A stretch of 64,000 nucleotides of DNA from Bacillota bacterium (GTDB lineage: Bacteria; Bacillota; Clostridia; Lachnospirales; Lachnospiraceae): NCBI GenBank assembly GCA_023439505.1, contig JAEXNR010000014.1, forward strand, positions 1 to 64,000. Reading direction: 5' to 3'. The translations under genes and the position numbers were made by a program. The notes under the pieces were generated by a model, which saw only the letters and a program-made list of their open reading frames with translations, was not told the origin of the DNA and searched no databases. Below, piece by piece: positions 16,275 to 23,137 of this stretch; the stretch's first letter is position 1, and each line of letters begins with the position of its first letter.

Positions 16275-17000
16275 TTAATGGATCTTATTTTTAAAGAGAT
16301 GATATAACATTCCGATCCACAAAGTAATCATGATACCAAATGCCAACAGTGACACAAGCTTTGGCTGTAATGCAAATTTAGCAAGCCAAAAGGACGGGAG
16401 AAAAAACAATAAATACTGTACTCTCCCCATAAGGAAGAAGGGTGCCGGAAGTCCCAGAATTAAAATGCCTGTCATCTTTGATACCGCCATCCCTTCCACC
16501 TTATTGCCGGCCACTGATACGATCAGCAATGCTTCCATAAAACCCATCAGTGTTGCCATCACCGATACAAGCAGAGACATCAAAAAAGAGATCTTACTAA
16601 GTGAAAATAATCTCAGGCAGAGAACGGACAGAAAAAAAGCGATGATCGCCGGAAAACCAAGTCTGGACGCCAGATACCCTTTCTTTCCGACCGGGGTTAT
16701 TGCAAGATATCTTGAGATCCCGTCATCTATTTCTCCTAGTATGATATACGCTGCCGCAAAGCAATATAGAAGAGGTGTCATCGTGCTCATACCTATATCA
16801 AAGAGCAGATAATAGGGAGCAAAGATCTCTCTGATATGAAAATATCGTAATATCAACTCTTGTAGAACAGGGATCAGATAACGAAAAAATATTCCACATA
16901 AGAAAGGAGCGATACATAATAAAATCAACATTGCATCTTTATAAATCTGTACCAGGTATTGGCCAAACGCCGCATACATAGCTTTTTTAGATCCAATCAT
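16275..17000 (-). CDS. ABC transporter permease, second of a pair
   Basis: Integral membrane protein of 241 residues with about six hydrophobic segments spread over the whole length and no soluble domain. The pattern is that of ABC-2-type permeases, but no specific signature could be assigned. It overlaps the preceding permease gene by 4 bases and belongs to the TetR-ATPase-permease-permease operon, so the two permeases probably form a heterodimer with one ATPase. Substrate unknown; drug or lipid export is usual for such operons. Confidence 0.8.
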   Translation of the reverse strand: MIGSKKAMYAAFGQYLVQIYKDAMLILLCIAPFLCGIFFRYLIPVLQELILRYFHIREIFAPYYLLFDIGMSTMTPLLYCFAAAYIILGEIDDGISRYLAITPVGKKGYLASRLGFPAIIAFFLSVLCLRLFSLSKISFLMSLLVSVMATLMGFMEALLIVSVAGNKVEGMAVSKMTGILILGLPAPFFLMGRVQYLLFFLPSFWLAKFALQPKLVSLLAFGIMITLWIGMLYHLFKNKIH

Positions 17001-17713
17001 AATTTAAATCCTCCCACACTTTGAAACATCTTCTTCACCGCATTATTGGTTAACAGATAGATTCCCGCAACCCATGGCAGCAGCAAAAGCAGCAGGATTG
17101 GCTCCACTCCGCTTTTCCCCTCTACCATTCGTATGATTACACATCCGGGATGCAGTAACATCCACGGTTTACGATAACCAAACAGGTAAATAAATGGCGG
17201 TACACTGCATATCAGCTCAATGGGTATAGTCCCCACCATAAACTGATTCAGGCTGTTTGTTTTTACTGCTACGATCAGTCCCAATAGGGAGAACATAACT
17301 GACCCAAGAAAGATTCCCGTCATGGTATAGGCTATACGGAACGCATCAGCATAAAAATCCCTATGATTCTCTCCAAACCCGACTGCAATTCTAATCAGAC
17401 TTCCCACCAGTGTCCCAATGATTCCAAGGGATACCGCCTTTGAAATAATATATTCCGATACTTTAACCGGTGTAACTGCGATTGAATTCAATACATTCTG
17501 ACTCTTTTCCAATAGTACGATGGCCCCCATAAAAAATAACCCCATGGCAGCAGGATCCGTATAAATCATAATGGCAGCGATGATTTGTCTGATGCTTTCC
17601 GGAAGTGCAAAAATCAGACAAAGATAGAATACCGTAAATACAGCATATACAAAATAAAAACCATATGTTATCTGAAACCCAATATCTCCTCTTATTAAAT
17701 TTCTTAATCTCAT
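16997..17713 (-). CDS. ABC transporter permease, first of a pair
   Basis: Membrane protein of 238 residues with about six hydrophobic segments (first near residues 13-40). The middle part, EKSQNVLNSIAVTPVKVSEY, looks like the coupling region of ABC-2-type permeases, and the second permease has a comparable stretch ending in LAITPVGKKGYLASR. This shared LN/YLAxTPV pattern suggests the two are distant paralogues. Overlaps of 4 bases on both sides show tight coupling with the ATPase and the other permease. Confidence 0.82.
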   Translation of the reverse strand: MRLRNLIRGDIGFQITYGFYFVYAVFTVFYLCLIFALPESIRQIIAAIMIYTDPAAMGLFFMGAIVLLEKSQNVLNSIAVTPVKVSEYIISKAVSLGIIGTLVGSLIRIAVGFGENHRDFYADAFRIAYTMTGIFLGSVMFSLLGLIVAVKTNSLNQFMVGTIPIELICSVPPFIYLFGYRKPWMLLHPGCVIIRMVEGKSGVEPILLLLLLPWVAGIYLLTNNAVKKMFQSVGGFKL

Positions 17714-18555
17714 TGCAGCACTCTCCCCGTCACTTCGATAAAGATATCATTTAAGGTTGGCTCACTGCTGTGTATCGATATGATCTTATTCTCTTTTAAT
17801 AATCGCAGCAGTTCTTTCTCTTCCGAGGTTTTTCCAAGCTGACATTCCTTTGTGATTTCTTTCTGATCCTGATAGGTATAGGTAACTTTTGCTGCCCCTT
17901 TTGACATGATCATATGATGGGGGGTATCCATTGCCTTGATTTTTCCATCCACGATAAATGCAACCCTGTCGCATAATTGCGTGGCATCCATCATGTTGTG
18001 GGTTGTCAGAATGATCGTCTTTCCCCTCTTAGCTTCCTTTATTATGATATCCTTCATATCTTTACTGTTTGAGGGATCCAGTCCGCTTGTCGGTTCATCC
18101 AAGAACAAAAGATCCGGATCATGAAGCAGCGCTTTGATAAAATTTAATCTGGACTTCATCCCTTTGGAGTACTCCGATACTTTCTTATCCATATCCCGAT
18201 GAAGTCCGACCATATGAAACAGTTCTTCCGTATCTCTTAGCGGTTTGGAATACAATGATCCAAAGAACTTGAGATTTTGTCTTGCGGTCAGCTTGTCAAA
18301 TAAACTGGGAAATTCAAAATCCACTCCGATCTCCTCATATATCCTGTCATTGTGATGTTTGATTTCCACCCCGTTAACCACGGCGCTTCCGGAATAATTG
18401 GTAATCAGTCCGGTTAAAATCTTTTGCAGTGTACTCTTACCTGCTCCCGACGGTCCTAAGAACCCAAATATTTCCCCCTTGGATACCTCAAAATTAATAT
18501 TCTCCAAGAATGGGCTTTTGGTATAACTAAATGCCAGTTGATTTACCTTAATCAT
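17710..18555 (-). CDS. ABC transporter ATP-binding protein
   Basis: ATPase of 281 residues for the two permeases that follow. Walker A GPSGAGKST (about residues 34-42), a signature region SEYSKGMKSRLNF where the usual LSGG is degenerate, Walker B LLFLDEPTSGLDP and the His of the H-loop in LTTHNM are visible. The C-terminal 60 residues end in the type found in drug and lipid exporters (HSSEPTLNDIFIEVTG). SKGM in place of SGGQ is common in CcmA-type exporters. It overlaps the TetR gene by 8 bases and the permease by 4. Confidence 0.92.
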   Translation of the reverse strand: MIKVNQLAFSYTKSPFLENINFEVSKGEIFGFLGPSGAGKSTLQKILTGLITNYSGSAVVNGVEIKHHNDRIYEEIGVDFEFPSLFDKLTARQNLKFFGSLYSKPLRDTEELFHMVGLHRDMDKKVSEYSKGMKSRLNFIKALLHDPDLLFLDEPTSGLDPSNSKDMKDIIIKEAKRGKTIILTTHNMMDATQLCDRVAFIVDGKIKAMDTPHHMIMSKGAAKVTYTYQDQKEITKECQLGKTSEEKELLRLLKENKIISIHSSEPTLNDIFIEVTGRVLQ

Positions 18556-19153
18556 TCATATCCTCCTCCAGTATCTGCAAAACAAGTCCTCTGATCATCA
18601 ATTTTAACGCCGCATCATAAACTTCCTCTCCCATCTCCCGCTGATACAGCACAGTCAGGAAAATCCCCCGGAAAGCTGCGCTGAAGGCTTCGATATTCTG
18701 ATTCCCGTGAAAAGGCAGGGAGGAAAAAAGCTGTTCCATATAAGTATCATCTTCCAGCAAATGTTCTTTCACCTTCTCCGGTGGCAGCTTTCTGATTAGA
18801 AATTCCATTTCATTTCCGATAAGAATGTTGATCAGCCCCGTATCATTCACTTTTTTATACATGGAATAGAGAAAATCTGTTAAGGTATCTACTGTTATTC
18901 CCTTCTGAAGTACAAGAATCTCCTGCATGATATATTCATGCATTTCTTTATTCAGATCATTCATCACATCAAAGAATAGAAGTTCTTTGGACTCATAAAA
19001 TAGATAAAATGTCCCTTTGGGTATCCCAACCCGTCGTACCAGTTCATCTACTGTTGTCTTCCTGATTCCGTAAAGGGTAAGACATGTCGTGGCTTCCTCC
19101 TTTAATCGTTTTATAATATATTCCTTCTCCGCATCTGATAATTTCTTTGGCAA
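18548..19153 (-). CDS. TetR family transcriptional regulator
   Basis: Likely local repressor of the ABC operon. Of its 201 residues the first 60 or so form the TetR helix-turn-helix (TTVDELVRRVGIPKGTFYLFYESKELLFF); the remainder is a helical ligand-binding domain. The start is assigned to TTG 19153, eight bases after AGAGG; a GTG at 19162 directly abuts that ribosome site. Twenty-five bases upstream lies a 24-bp dyad that could be its operator. It is the first gene of the operon and overlaps the ATPase gene by 8 bases, so it probably regulates itself along with the transporter. Confidence 0.92.
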   Translation of the reverse strand: MPKKLSDAEKEYIIKRLKEEATTCLTLYGIRKTTVDELVRRVGIPKGTFYLFYESKELLFFDVMNDLNKEMHEYIMQEILVLQKGITVDTLTDFLYSMYKKVNDTGLINILIGNEMEFLIRKLPPEKVKEHLLEDDTYMEQLFSSLPFHGNQNIEAFSAAFRGIFLTVLYQREMGEEVYDAALKLMIRGLVLQILEEDMND

Positions 19154-19178
19154 TGATCGCACCTCTTTTTCGTCTATT

Positions 19179-19202
19179 TGACTATTTTTATATTTATGGT
19201 CA
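19179..19202 (-). promoter_or_regulatory. Putative TetR operator
   Basis: Dyad TGACTAT-N10-ATGGTCA with 6 of 7 pairs matching, placed in the promoter region 25 bases before the regulator's start codon. Size and place fit an autorepression site. Confidence 0.5.
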
Positions 19203-19263
19203 TATTAACACCAAACATATCCAATGTCAATCTCCAATATTTCTTCTTTTACAAACTCCATGA

Positions 19264-19292
19264 TTGAACCAGCAGTCGAATTACGTTATAAT
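19264..19292 (+). promoter_or_regulatory. SigA-type promoter of the racemase gene
   Basis: TTGAAC-17-TATAAT on the plus strand, about 60 bases before the start codon at 19354. Confidence 0.75.
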
Positions 19293-19353
19293 CTTAAATA
19301 AAGATATTGATTGATCTTATATCAGTCCTATTGATAAGGAAGGGAGAATTTAA

Positions 19354-20046
19354 ATGAAAACAATCGGATTAATCGGTGGCATGAGTTGGGAAAGTACTGT
19401 TACTTACTATCAACTCATCAATCAGACAGTACAAAAAGAACTGGGTGGATTCCACAGTGCAAAATGTCTTCTATGCAGTGTGGATTTTCATGAAATAGAA
19501 GAATGCCAGAGCAAGGGTGACTGGAAGAAAAGCAGTGATATCTTATCCGCAGCGGCCATATCCTTAGAAAGGGCTGGCGCAGATTTTATCATTATTTGTA
19601 CCAATACGATGCATAAGGTTGCTGATCAGGTTCAGAGCGCAATTCATATTCCCCTGTTGCACATTGCGGATGTCACAGCCAATGCATTAATAAAAAAGAA
19701 TATCTATAAAGTTGCGTTATTGGGTACGAAATATACGATGCAGCAGGATTTCTATAAACAAAGATTAGTCGATCACGGAATTGATGTTATCATTCCCTCA
19801 TACCCCCATATGGATCAGATCAATCATATGATATTTTCAGAATTATGTCTCGGAGTAATCTCTATGACATCAAAAAATATCTTACTGGAAGTAATCAGGG
19901 AGATGAAACAACAGGGCGCAGAGGGAATAATTCTTGGATGTACCGAGTTGGGTCTTTTACTCTCACAAAAGGATACGCCCATGCCTGTTTTTGACACTGC
20001 ACTGCTTCACGCCAGTGAAGCTGCCAGTTATTCACTGCAAAATTAA
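19354..20046 (+). CDS. Aspartate/glutamate racemase family protein (YgeA-like)
   Basis: Cofactor-independent amino-acid racemase of 230 residues, with the two catalytic cysteines in ICTNTMH (about residue 84) and LGCTELGLL (about residue 196). The start MKTIGLIGGMSWEST and the length are typical of the YgeA-type broad-specificity branch rather than of cell-wall MurI. Both active-site Cys are kept, so activity is expected; the amino acid is not predictable. AAGGGAG precedes ATG 19354. It converges with the next gene, overlapping by 4 bases at their stops, and has its own promoter. Confidence 0.9.
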   Translation: MKTIGLIGGMSWESTVTYYQLINQTVQKELGGFHSAKCLLCSVDFHEIEECQSKGDWKKSSDILSAAAISLERAGADFIIICTNTMHKVADQVQSAIHIPLLHIADVTANALIKKNIYKVALLGTKYTMQQDFYKQRLVDHGIDVIIPSYPHMDQINHMIFSELCLGVISMTSKNILLEVIREMKQQGAEGIILGCTELGLLLSQKDTPMPVFDTALLHASEAASYSLQN

Positions 20047-21005
20047 TCAGTACCATAATTCCTTTCCATTTCCAGGATTTTATCATAAAGTTCTTGATTG
20101 ACCGGCGCCGGTATTTGGTGTTTATGTGCCAGTCGTAAAACAGTACCTGCGAATAATTCCACTTCGCTGTATCTGCCTGCTTCCATATCCTGGCGCATAG
20201 AGGGTTTTCCTTTTGGATTTAAGGTAGAGAGTACACTTAGCCAATATGCGATATCTTCTTCTCCAAGGGAAATCTTCTCCGCTTGCGCCAATGAAATTAC
20301 TTCCTTCATGGCAGATATCATGATACTTCTTGGAAGCCCTTCCTTCTGGATGATATCGTAATCTCCTTCCATGACCGCAACGGTCTGATTCACGCCCACA
20401 TTTAACATGAATTTACCCCATAGGCGCTTTTTCATATCCAGATCAACCTCATAAGGCAGCGCTGCTTTATCAAAAAACGTCTTTAATGATTCTAATTTCG
20501 TTGAACTATGACCGGCTTCTTTCTCACCGATTACCAGGATTCCCATATGCTCATAAGTAAGTCGATTGCCTTCCTTTACCGCATCCATTCCCTGTGCCAC
20601 ACAATACAGGATCTGATCCATTCCATAAGCTTCTCCTATCATCTCTTCACTGGAAATACCGTTAAGAGCCGAAATTAAGATCGTATGTGCTCCGACCTGA
20701 TTTCTTACCGCATGTATGGCATCCTTCAGTCCGTAATATTTCACTGCAAATATAACCAGATCTGCCGGTTCACAAGACTGATCCGGTGTGACATATTGAA
20801 AGTCGCATGCTTCACGGTTACAATATACCTTATCCCTACGATATCTATCGATTCTACTCTGATCAGCAATAATTCGAAGATTCTCCTTGGGCATATGTTT
20901 TGAAAGATGATGGCCGTACAAAATCCCCAGGGCACCTAACCCGACAATTGCCACTGTTTTTATTGTCCTTTGATTCTCCTGATTGTGAAATAACTCTTCT
21001 TTCAT
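20043..21005 (-). CDS. Ketopantoate reductase family protein
   Basis: NADPH-dependent 2-dehydropantoate 2-reductase-like enzyme of 320 residues. An N-terminal Rossmann motif (VGLGALGILYG), a middle Lys in CEPADLVIFAVKYYGL and the C-terminal helical domain with LWGKFMLNVGVNQ and GKPSMRQDMEAGRYSEVE match the PanE/ApbA family, where the last two regions bind ketopantoate. Several paralogues of this family exist in many Firmicutes and no pantothenate genes are nearby, so a different 2-oxo acid is possible. ATG 21005 follows GAGAGGA with eight bases; an upstream ATG at 21053 also has a fair site and would add 16 residues. Confidence 0.88.
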   Translation of the reverse strand: MKEELFHNQENQRTIKTVAIVGLGALGILYGHHLSKHMPKENLRIIADQSRIDRYRRDKVYCNREACDFQYVTPDQSCEPADLVIFAVKYYGLKDAIHAVRNQVGAHTILISALNGISSEEMIGEAYGMDQILYCVAQGMDAVKEGNRLTYEHMGILVIGEKEAGHSSTKLESLKTFFDKAALPYEVDLDMKKRLWGKFMLNVGVNQTVAVMEGDYDIIQKEGLPRSIMISAMKEVISLAQAEKISLGEEDIAYWLSVLSTLNPKGKPSMRQDMEAGRYSEVELFAGTVLRLAHKHQIPAPVNQELYDKILEMERNYGTD

Positions 21006-21077
21006 ATACGATATCCTCTCTTCTAAACAATAAATATGGTTGATATAGATCATCTATCATCCTTGTATCCCATGATG

Positions 21078-21105
21078 TAAAAAAGACACCTGTCGTCAAG
21101 GTATC
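21078..21105 (-). terminator. Terminator-like hairpin upstream of the ketopantoate reductase gene
   Basis: A 7-bp stem (GATACCT / AGGTGTC with one G-U) and 7-base loop followed by six T on the minus strand. No minus-strand gene ends here, so it may be a leader attenuator of the gene at 21005. The rest of 21106-21364 shows no gene. Confidence 0.4.
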
Positions 21106-21364
21106 TTTCATTTAATCTGTAAACATTGGTTTGCATCTTTTATTACACCAAATCTCTATTCTTTCTCTTTCCAAAAAATGAATGTGCTCTCGTTAAACTT
21201 ATTCTATCATATCCGCACAAAAAAACAAGTACATGCTATACCTATCATAGCAAAACAGGTGTCCATCAGAAAACGCAATTTTCTTATACAATTTACTCCA
21301 AAGAATGAACTCATTTCTACAAAAAATCATAAATTATACTATAAACATTGAAAGGATGTAAGTA

Positions 21365-21775
21365 ATGAAGATAAAATGTCCCCCTCCTGTTTCAAACATG
21401 GAACCCTCCGGCGCAGCAGAATTACGTTCTGCCATGTCCGGAAACGTCTATGTGAATGACGAAGGTTTTCTATATGTTTTTTATGATCAGTTAACGAAAT
21501 ATCCCCCACCTCAATGCAATTCCTGTGCCTTTTTATATCAGGGACTATTTCGAACCATTAGTGTACAAGAATTAGAACAAAATCATAAGTGGCTAAAAAT
21601 TGGGGAGCAGTATCTCTATCCCATGCTTGTTTGGGCTATGAATGACACACAGCCTTTATTAGTCAGACTACGTCCAGGCCATCGAAAGCCGGTAAAAATA
21701 ATGAAAAACCATGGCAGTACTTGTGAAGCATTTATGATATGTGCTTCTGTTACTTCCATTAACAGTTTAACATAA
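21365..21775 (+). CDS. Small protein of unknown function
   Basis: Not recognised. A 136-residue soluble protein with a good ribosome site (AAAGGA seven bases before ATG) and a strong hairpin directly after the stop, so it is probably a real monocistronic gene. It is rich in proline near the N-terminus (KCPPPVSNMEP) and around residue 47 (KYPPPQCNSCAFLY, with Cys at about 51 and 54), and has two more Cys near the end. The central part is aromatic-rich. No membrane segment or signal peptide. The CNSC pair could bind metal or form a disulfide; this is speculation. Confidence 0.7.
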   Translation: MKIKCPPPVSNMEPSGAAELRSAMSGNVYVNDEGFLYVFYDQLTKYPPPQCNSCAFLYQGLFRTISVQELEQNHKWLKIGEQYLYPMLVWAMNDTQPLLVRLRPGHRKPVKIMKNHGSTCEAFMICASVTSINSLT

Positions 21776-21776
21776 T

Positions 21777-21815
21777 AACCTGGGGAAGGTACTGATATGG
21801 TACCTTCCCCAGGTT
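21777..21815. terminator. Perfect 16-bp hairpin
   Basis: Sixteen perfect pairs (AACCTGGGGAAGGTAC and its complement) with a 7-base loop, beginning right after the stop of the unknown gene and facing the end of the XRE/membrane operon. T tracts are short, so efficiency is uncertain, but it can serve both strands. Confidence 0.7.
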
Positions 21816-21906
21816 ATCCTTCAAGAAATTCCGGCATTCATTCCCGGCTTCCTGCCCTTCTTACAACCAACCATCCAAATTACTTTATGTTTCGTTTTCA
21901 CCTTCT

Positions 21907-22113
21907 TCACCTGCCATTATTATCGTGATGAAATGTTCTTTGCTCATAAAAACGTTTACTCTGATATGCAATCCCAATGATCAAAATCACACAGACAATC
22001 AGTAAATACGGGATAGCCACCACATCCGTCATCCGAAAATAGCGTTCTGCAATCCGATAAATCAGTAAACCAAACATACCAACCGGTAAACAAAAAGGAA
22101 TTAATTTTTTCAT
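21907..22113 (-). CDS. Small two-segment membrane protein
   Basis: A 68-residue hydrophobic protein with two predicted membrane segments (about 5-22 and 32-50) and a charged His-rich tail. ATG 22113 is seven bases after GTGAGGG, whose TGA is the stop of the preceding gene; a second ATG two codons earlier is too close to the ribosome site. Third gene of the XRE operon. Function unknown. Small membrane partners of this kind are frequent behind XRE regulators in Firmicutes. Confidence 0.7.
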   Translation of the reverse strand: MKKLIPFCLPVGMFGLLIYRIAERYFRMTDVVAIPYLLIVCVILIIGIAYQSKRFYEQRTFHHDNNGR

Positions 22114-22123
22114 ATTCATACCC

Positions 22124-22603
22124 TCACATTCTTTTTTCGTAAAATTTATAAGTAATAAAATAAGTAACACCCAGGAATCCCATCAGTCCGATCAATAACG
22201 GAAACAAAATCGGATAAAAGAATCCGGCAATCAGGACAACTGCATATAACACAAAAACGAATATAAATGCTGATGTGGTGATTGCTTTTTGCCTGATTTC
22301 CAACCGACGCTCATCCGTATCTTTTAAACGGTAACTTTTTATCTTGCCATCATCCGATAGAATCCATTTGATTTTATATCTGGCAAATGCAGCAGCCACC
22401 ATAAGTCCGGTTCCTATCCCCGTATACACACCTTTTACAAAGTCACCGGTTGTGACCGCAAAAACAGGTTCAAAAAAAAGTGCCAGACAAAGGGTCGTCA
22501 ATCCCATTATAAATACAAAAAGCATCAAATTCATTCTTGTTCTTAACACCTTCCGATACTCCTCGTTATTCCTTGCGCTGCAGGCTAAAAAAATCTTCAT
22601 CAT
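22124..22603 (-). CDS. Membrane protein of unknown function (XRE operon)
   Basis: A 159-residue membrane protein with four hydrophobic segments (about 27-46, 55-75, 108-126 and 130-150) and a basic linker in the middle (SYRLKDTDERRLEIRQK). No catalytic motif. The ATG overlaps the TGA of the XRE gene (ATGA), and the ribosome site GAGGAGG lies inside that gene's last codons, so both are coupled. The regulator and its two membrane proteins probably form one functional module. Confidence 0.78.
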   Translation of the reverse strand: MMKIFLACSARNNEEYRKVLRTRMNLMLFVFIMGLTTLCLALFFEPVFAVTTGDFVKGVYTGIGTGLMVAAAFARYKIKWILSDDGKIKSYRLKDTDERRLEIRQKAITTSAFIFVFVLYAVVLIAGFFYPILFPLLIGLMGFLGVTYFITYKFYEKRM

Positions 22604-22815
22604 AAATTTTCATCCTCCTCATTAAAAATAAAGATTTCCTCGATGGAAACGCCAAAAAATTGTGCTATTTTATGTGCCAAAACAAGGGATGCCTTATACT
22701 TCCCAGTTTCCAGGGAAATGATAGTCTGTCTGGTAACCTCAACAGCATCTGCAAGCTCATTTTGTGTTACTTTTCTGGCTTTTCTGTATTCATGTATTTT
22801 GGTCAGCAATATCAT
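22600..22815 (-). CDS. XRE family helix-turn-helix regulator
   Basis: A 71-residue single-domain DNA-binding protein. The helix-turn-helix is KVTQNELADAVEVTRQTIISLE (residues 16-37), followed by YKASLVLAHKIAQFFGVSIEEIF, as in the small YozG-like/Cro-like regulators of Firmicutes. Two starts are possible: ATG 22815 directly abuts GGAGGT, while TTG 22809 has a better seven-base spacing; the difference is two residues. Two 23-bp direct repeats across its own promoter suggest autoregulation. It leads an operon with two membrane proteins. Confidence 0.9.
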   Translation of the reverse strand: MILLTKIHEYRKARKVTQNELADAVEVTRQTIISLETGKYKASLVLAHKIAQFFGVSIEEIFIFNEEDENL

Positions 22816-22824
22816 ACCTCCGTC

Positions 22825-22880
22825 TTATAGTATAGTTTGCTTTACATTTATAGTATAGTACGCTTTACATCTAATGTCAA
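22825..22880 (-). promoter_or_regulatory. Promoter with two 23-bp direct repeats (XRE operator)
   Basis: TTGACA-17-TATACT on the minus strand (22875-22880 and 22852-22857). Two tandem 23-bp repeats (22825-22847 and 22848-22870) differ at only two positions; each contains ATGTAAAGC and CTATACTAT. One covers the spacer and -10, the other the start site and leader. This is a typical place for a repressor. Confidence 0.8.
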
Positions 22881-23045
22881 GTTCATTTTACATGATATTT
22901 AAAAAATCATGCTCCATCCTTAAGCAGACAATTTATTCCACTTTAAAGAGGAGCATGACGCATTGCTGTTGTAAAGAGAATCAGCCTCCTTAAATTTGAA
23001 ATACTCTCTTAAATTCCACCCTATCAATTACGTAATATTGCGTAA

Positions 23046-23090
23046 CAAAAAAGGCCTTGGAAGATAGAATGGTTCTATTTCCGGGCCTAT
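23046..23090 (-). terminator. Terminator of the RiPP export operon
   Basis: A long stem with a few mismatches (AGGCCCGGAAATAGAA / TTCTATCTTCCAAGGCCT) is followed on the minus strand by TTTTTTG, 48 bases past the exporter stop. The stretch 22881-23045 otherwise holds only an 8-bp inverted repeat (22908-22915 with 22950-22957) and no gene. Confidence 0.85.
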
Positions 23091-23137
23091 TTACATAAAG
23101 CTATTGATTGTTATCTCCTTAAGATTACTTTCCTATC

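Noticed and set aside
20863..21111. Separate 82-codon gene upstream of the ketopantoate reductase
   Set aside because: Most of it overlaps the conserved reductase in another frame; only its first codons may matter as a leader.
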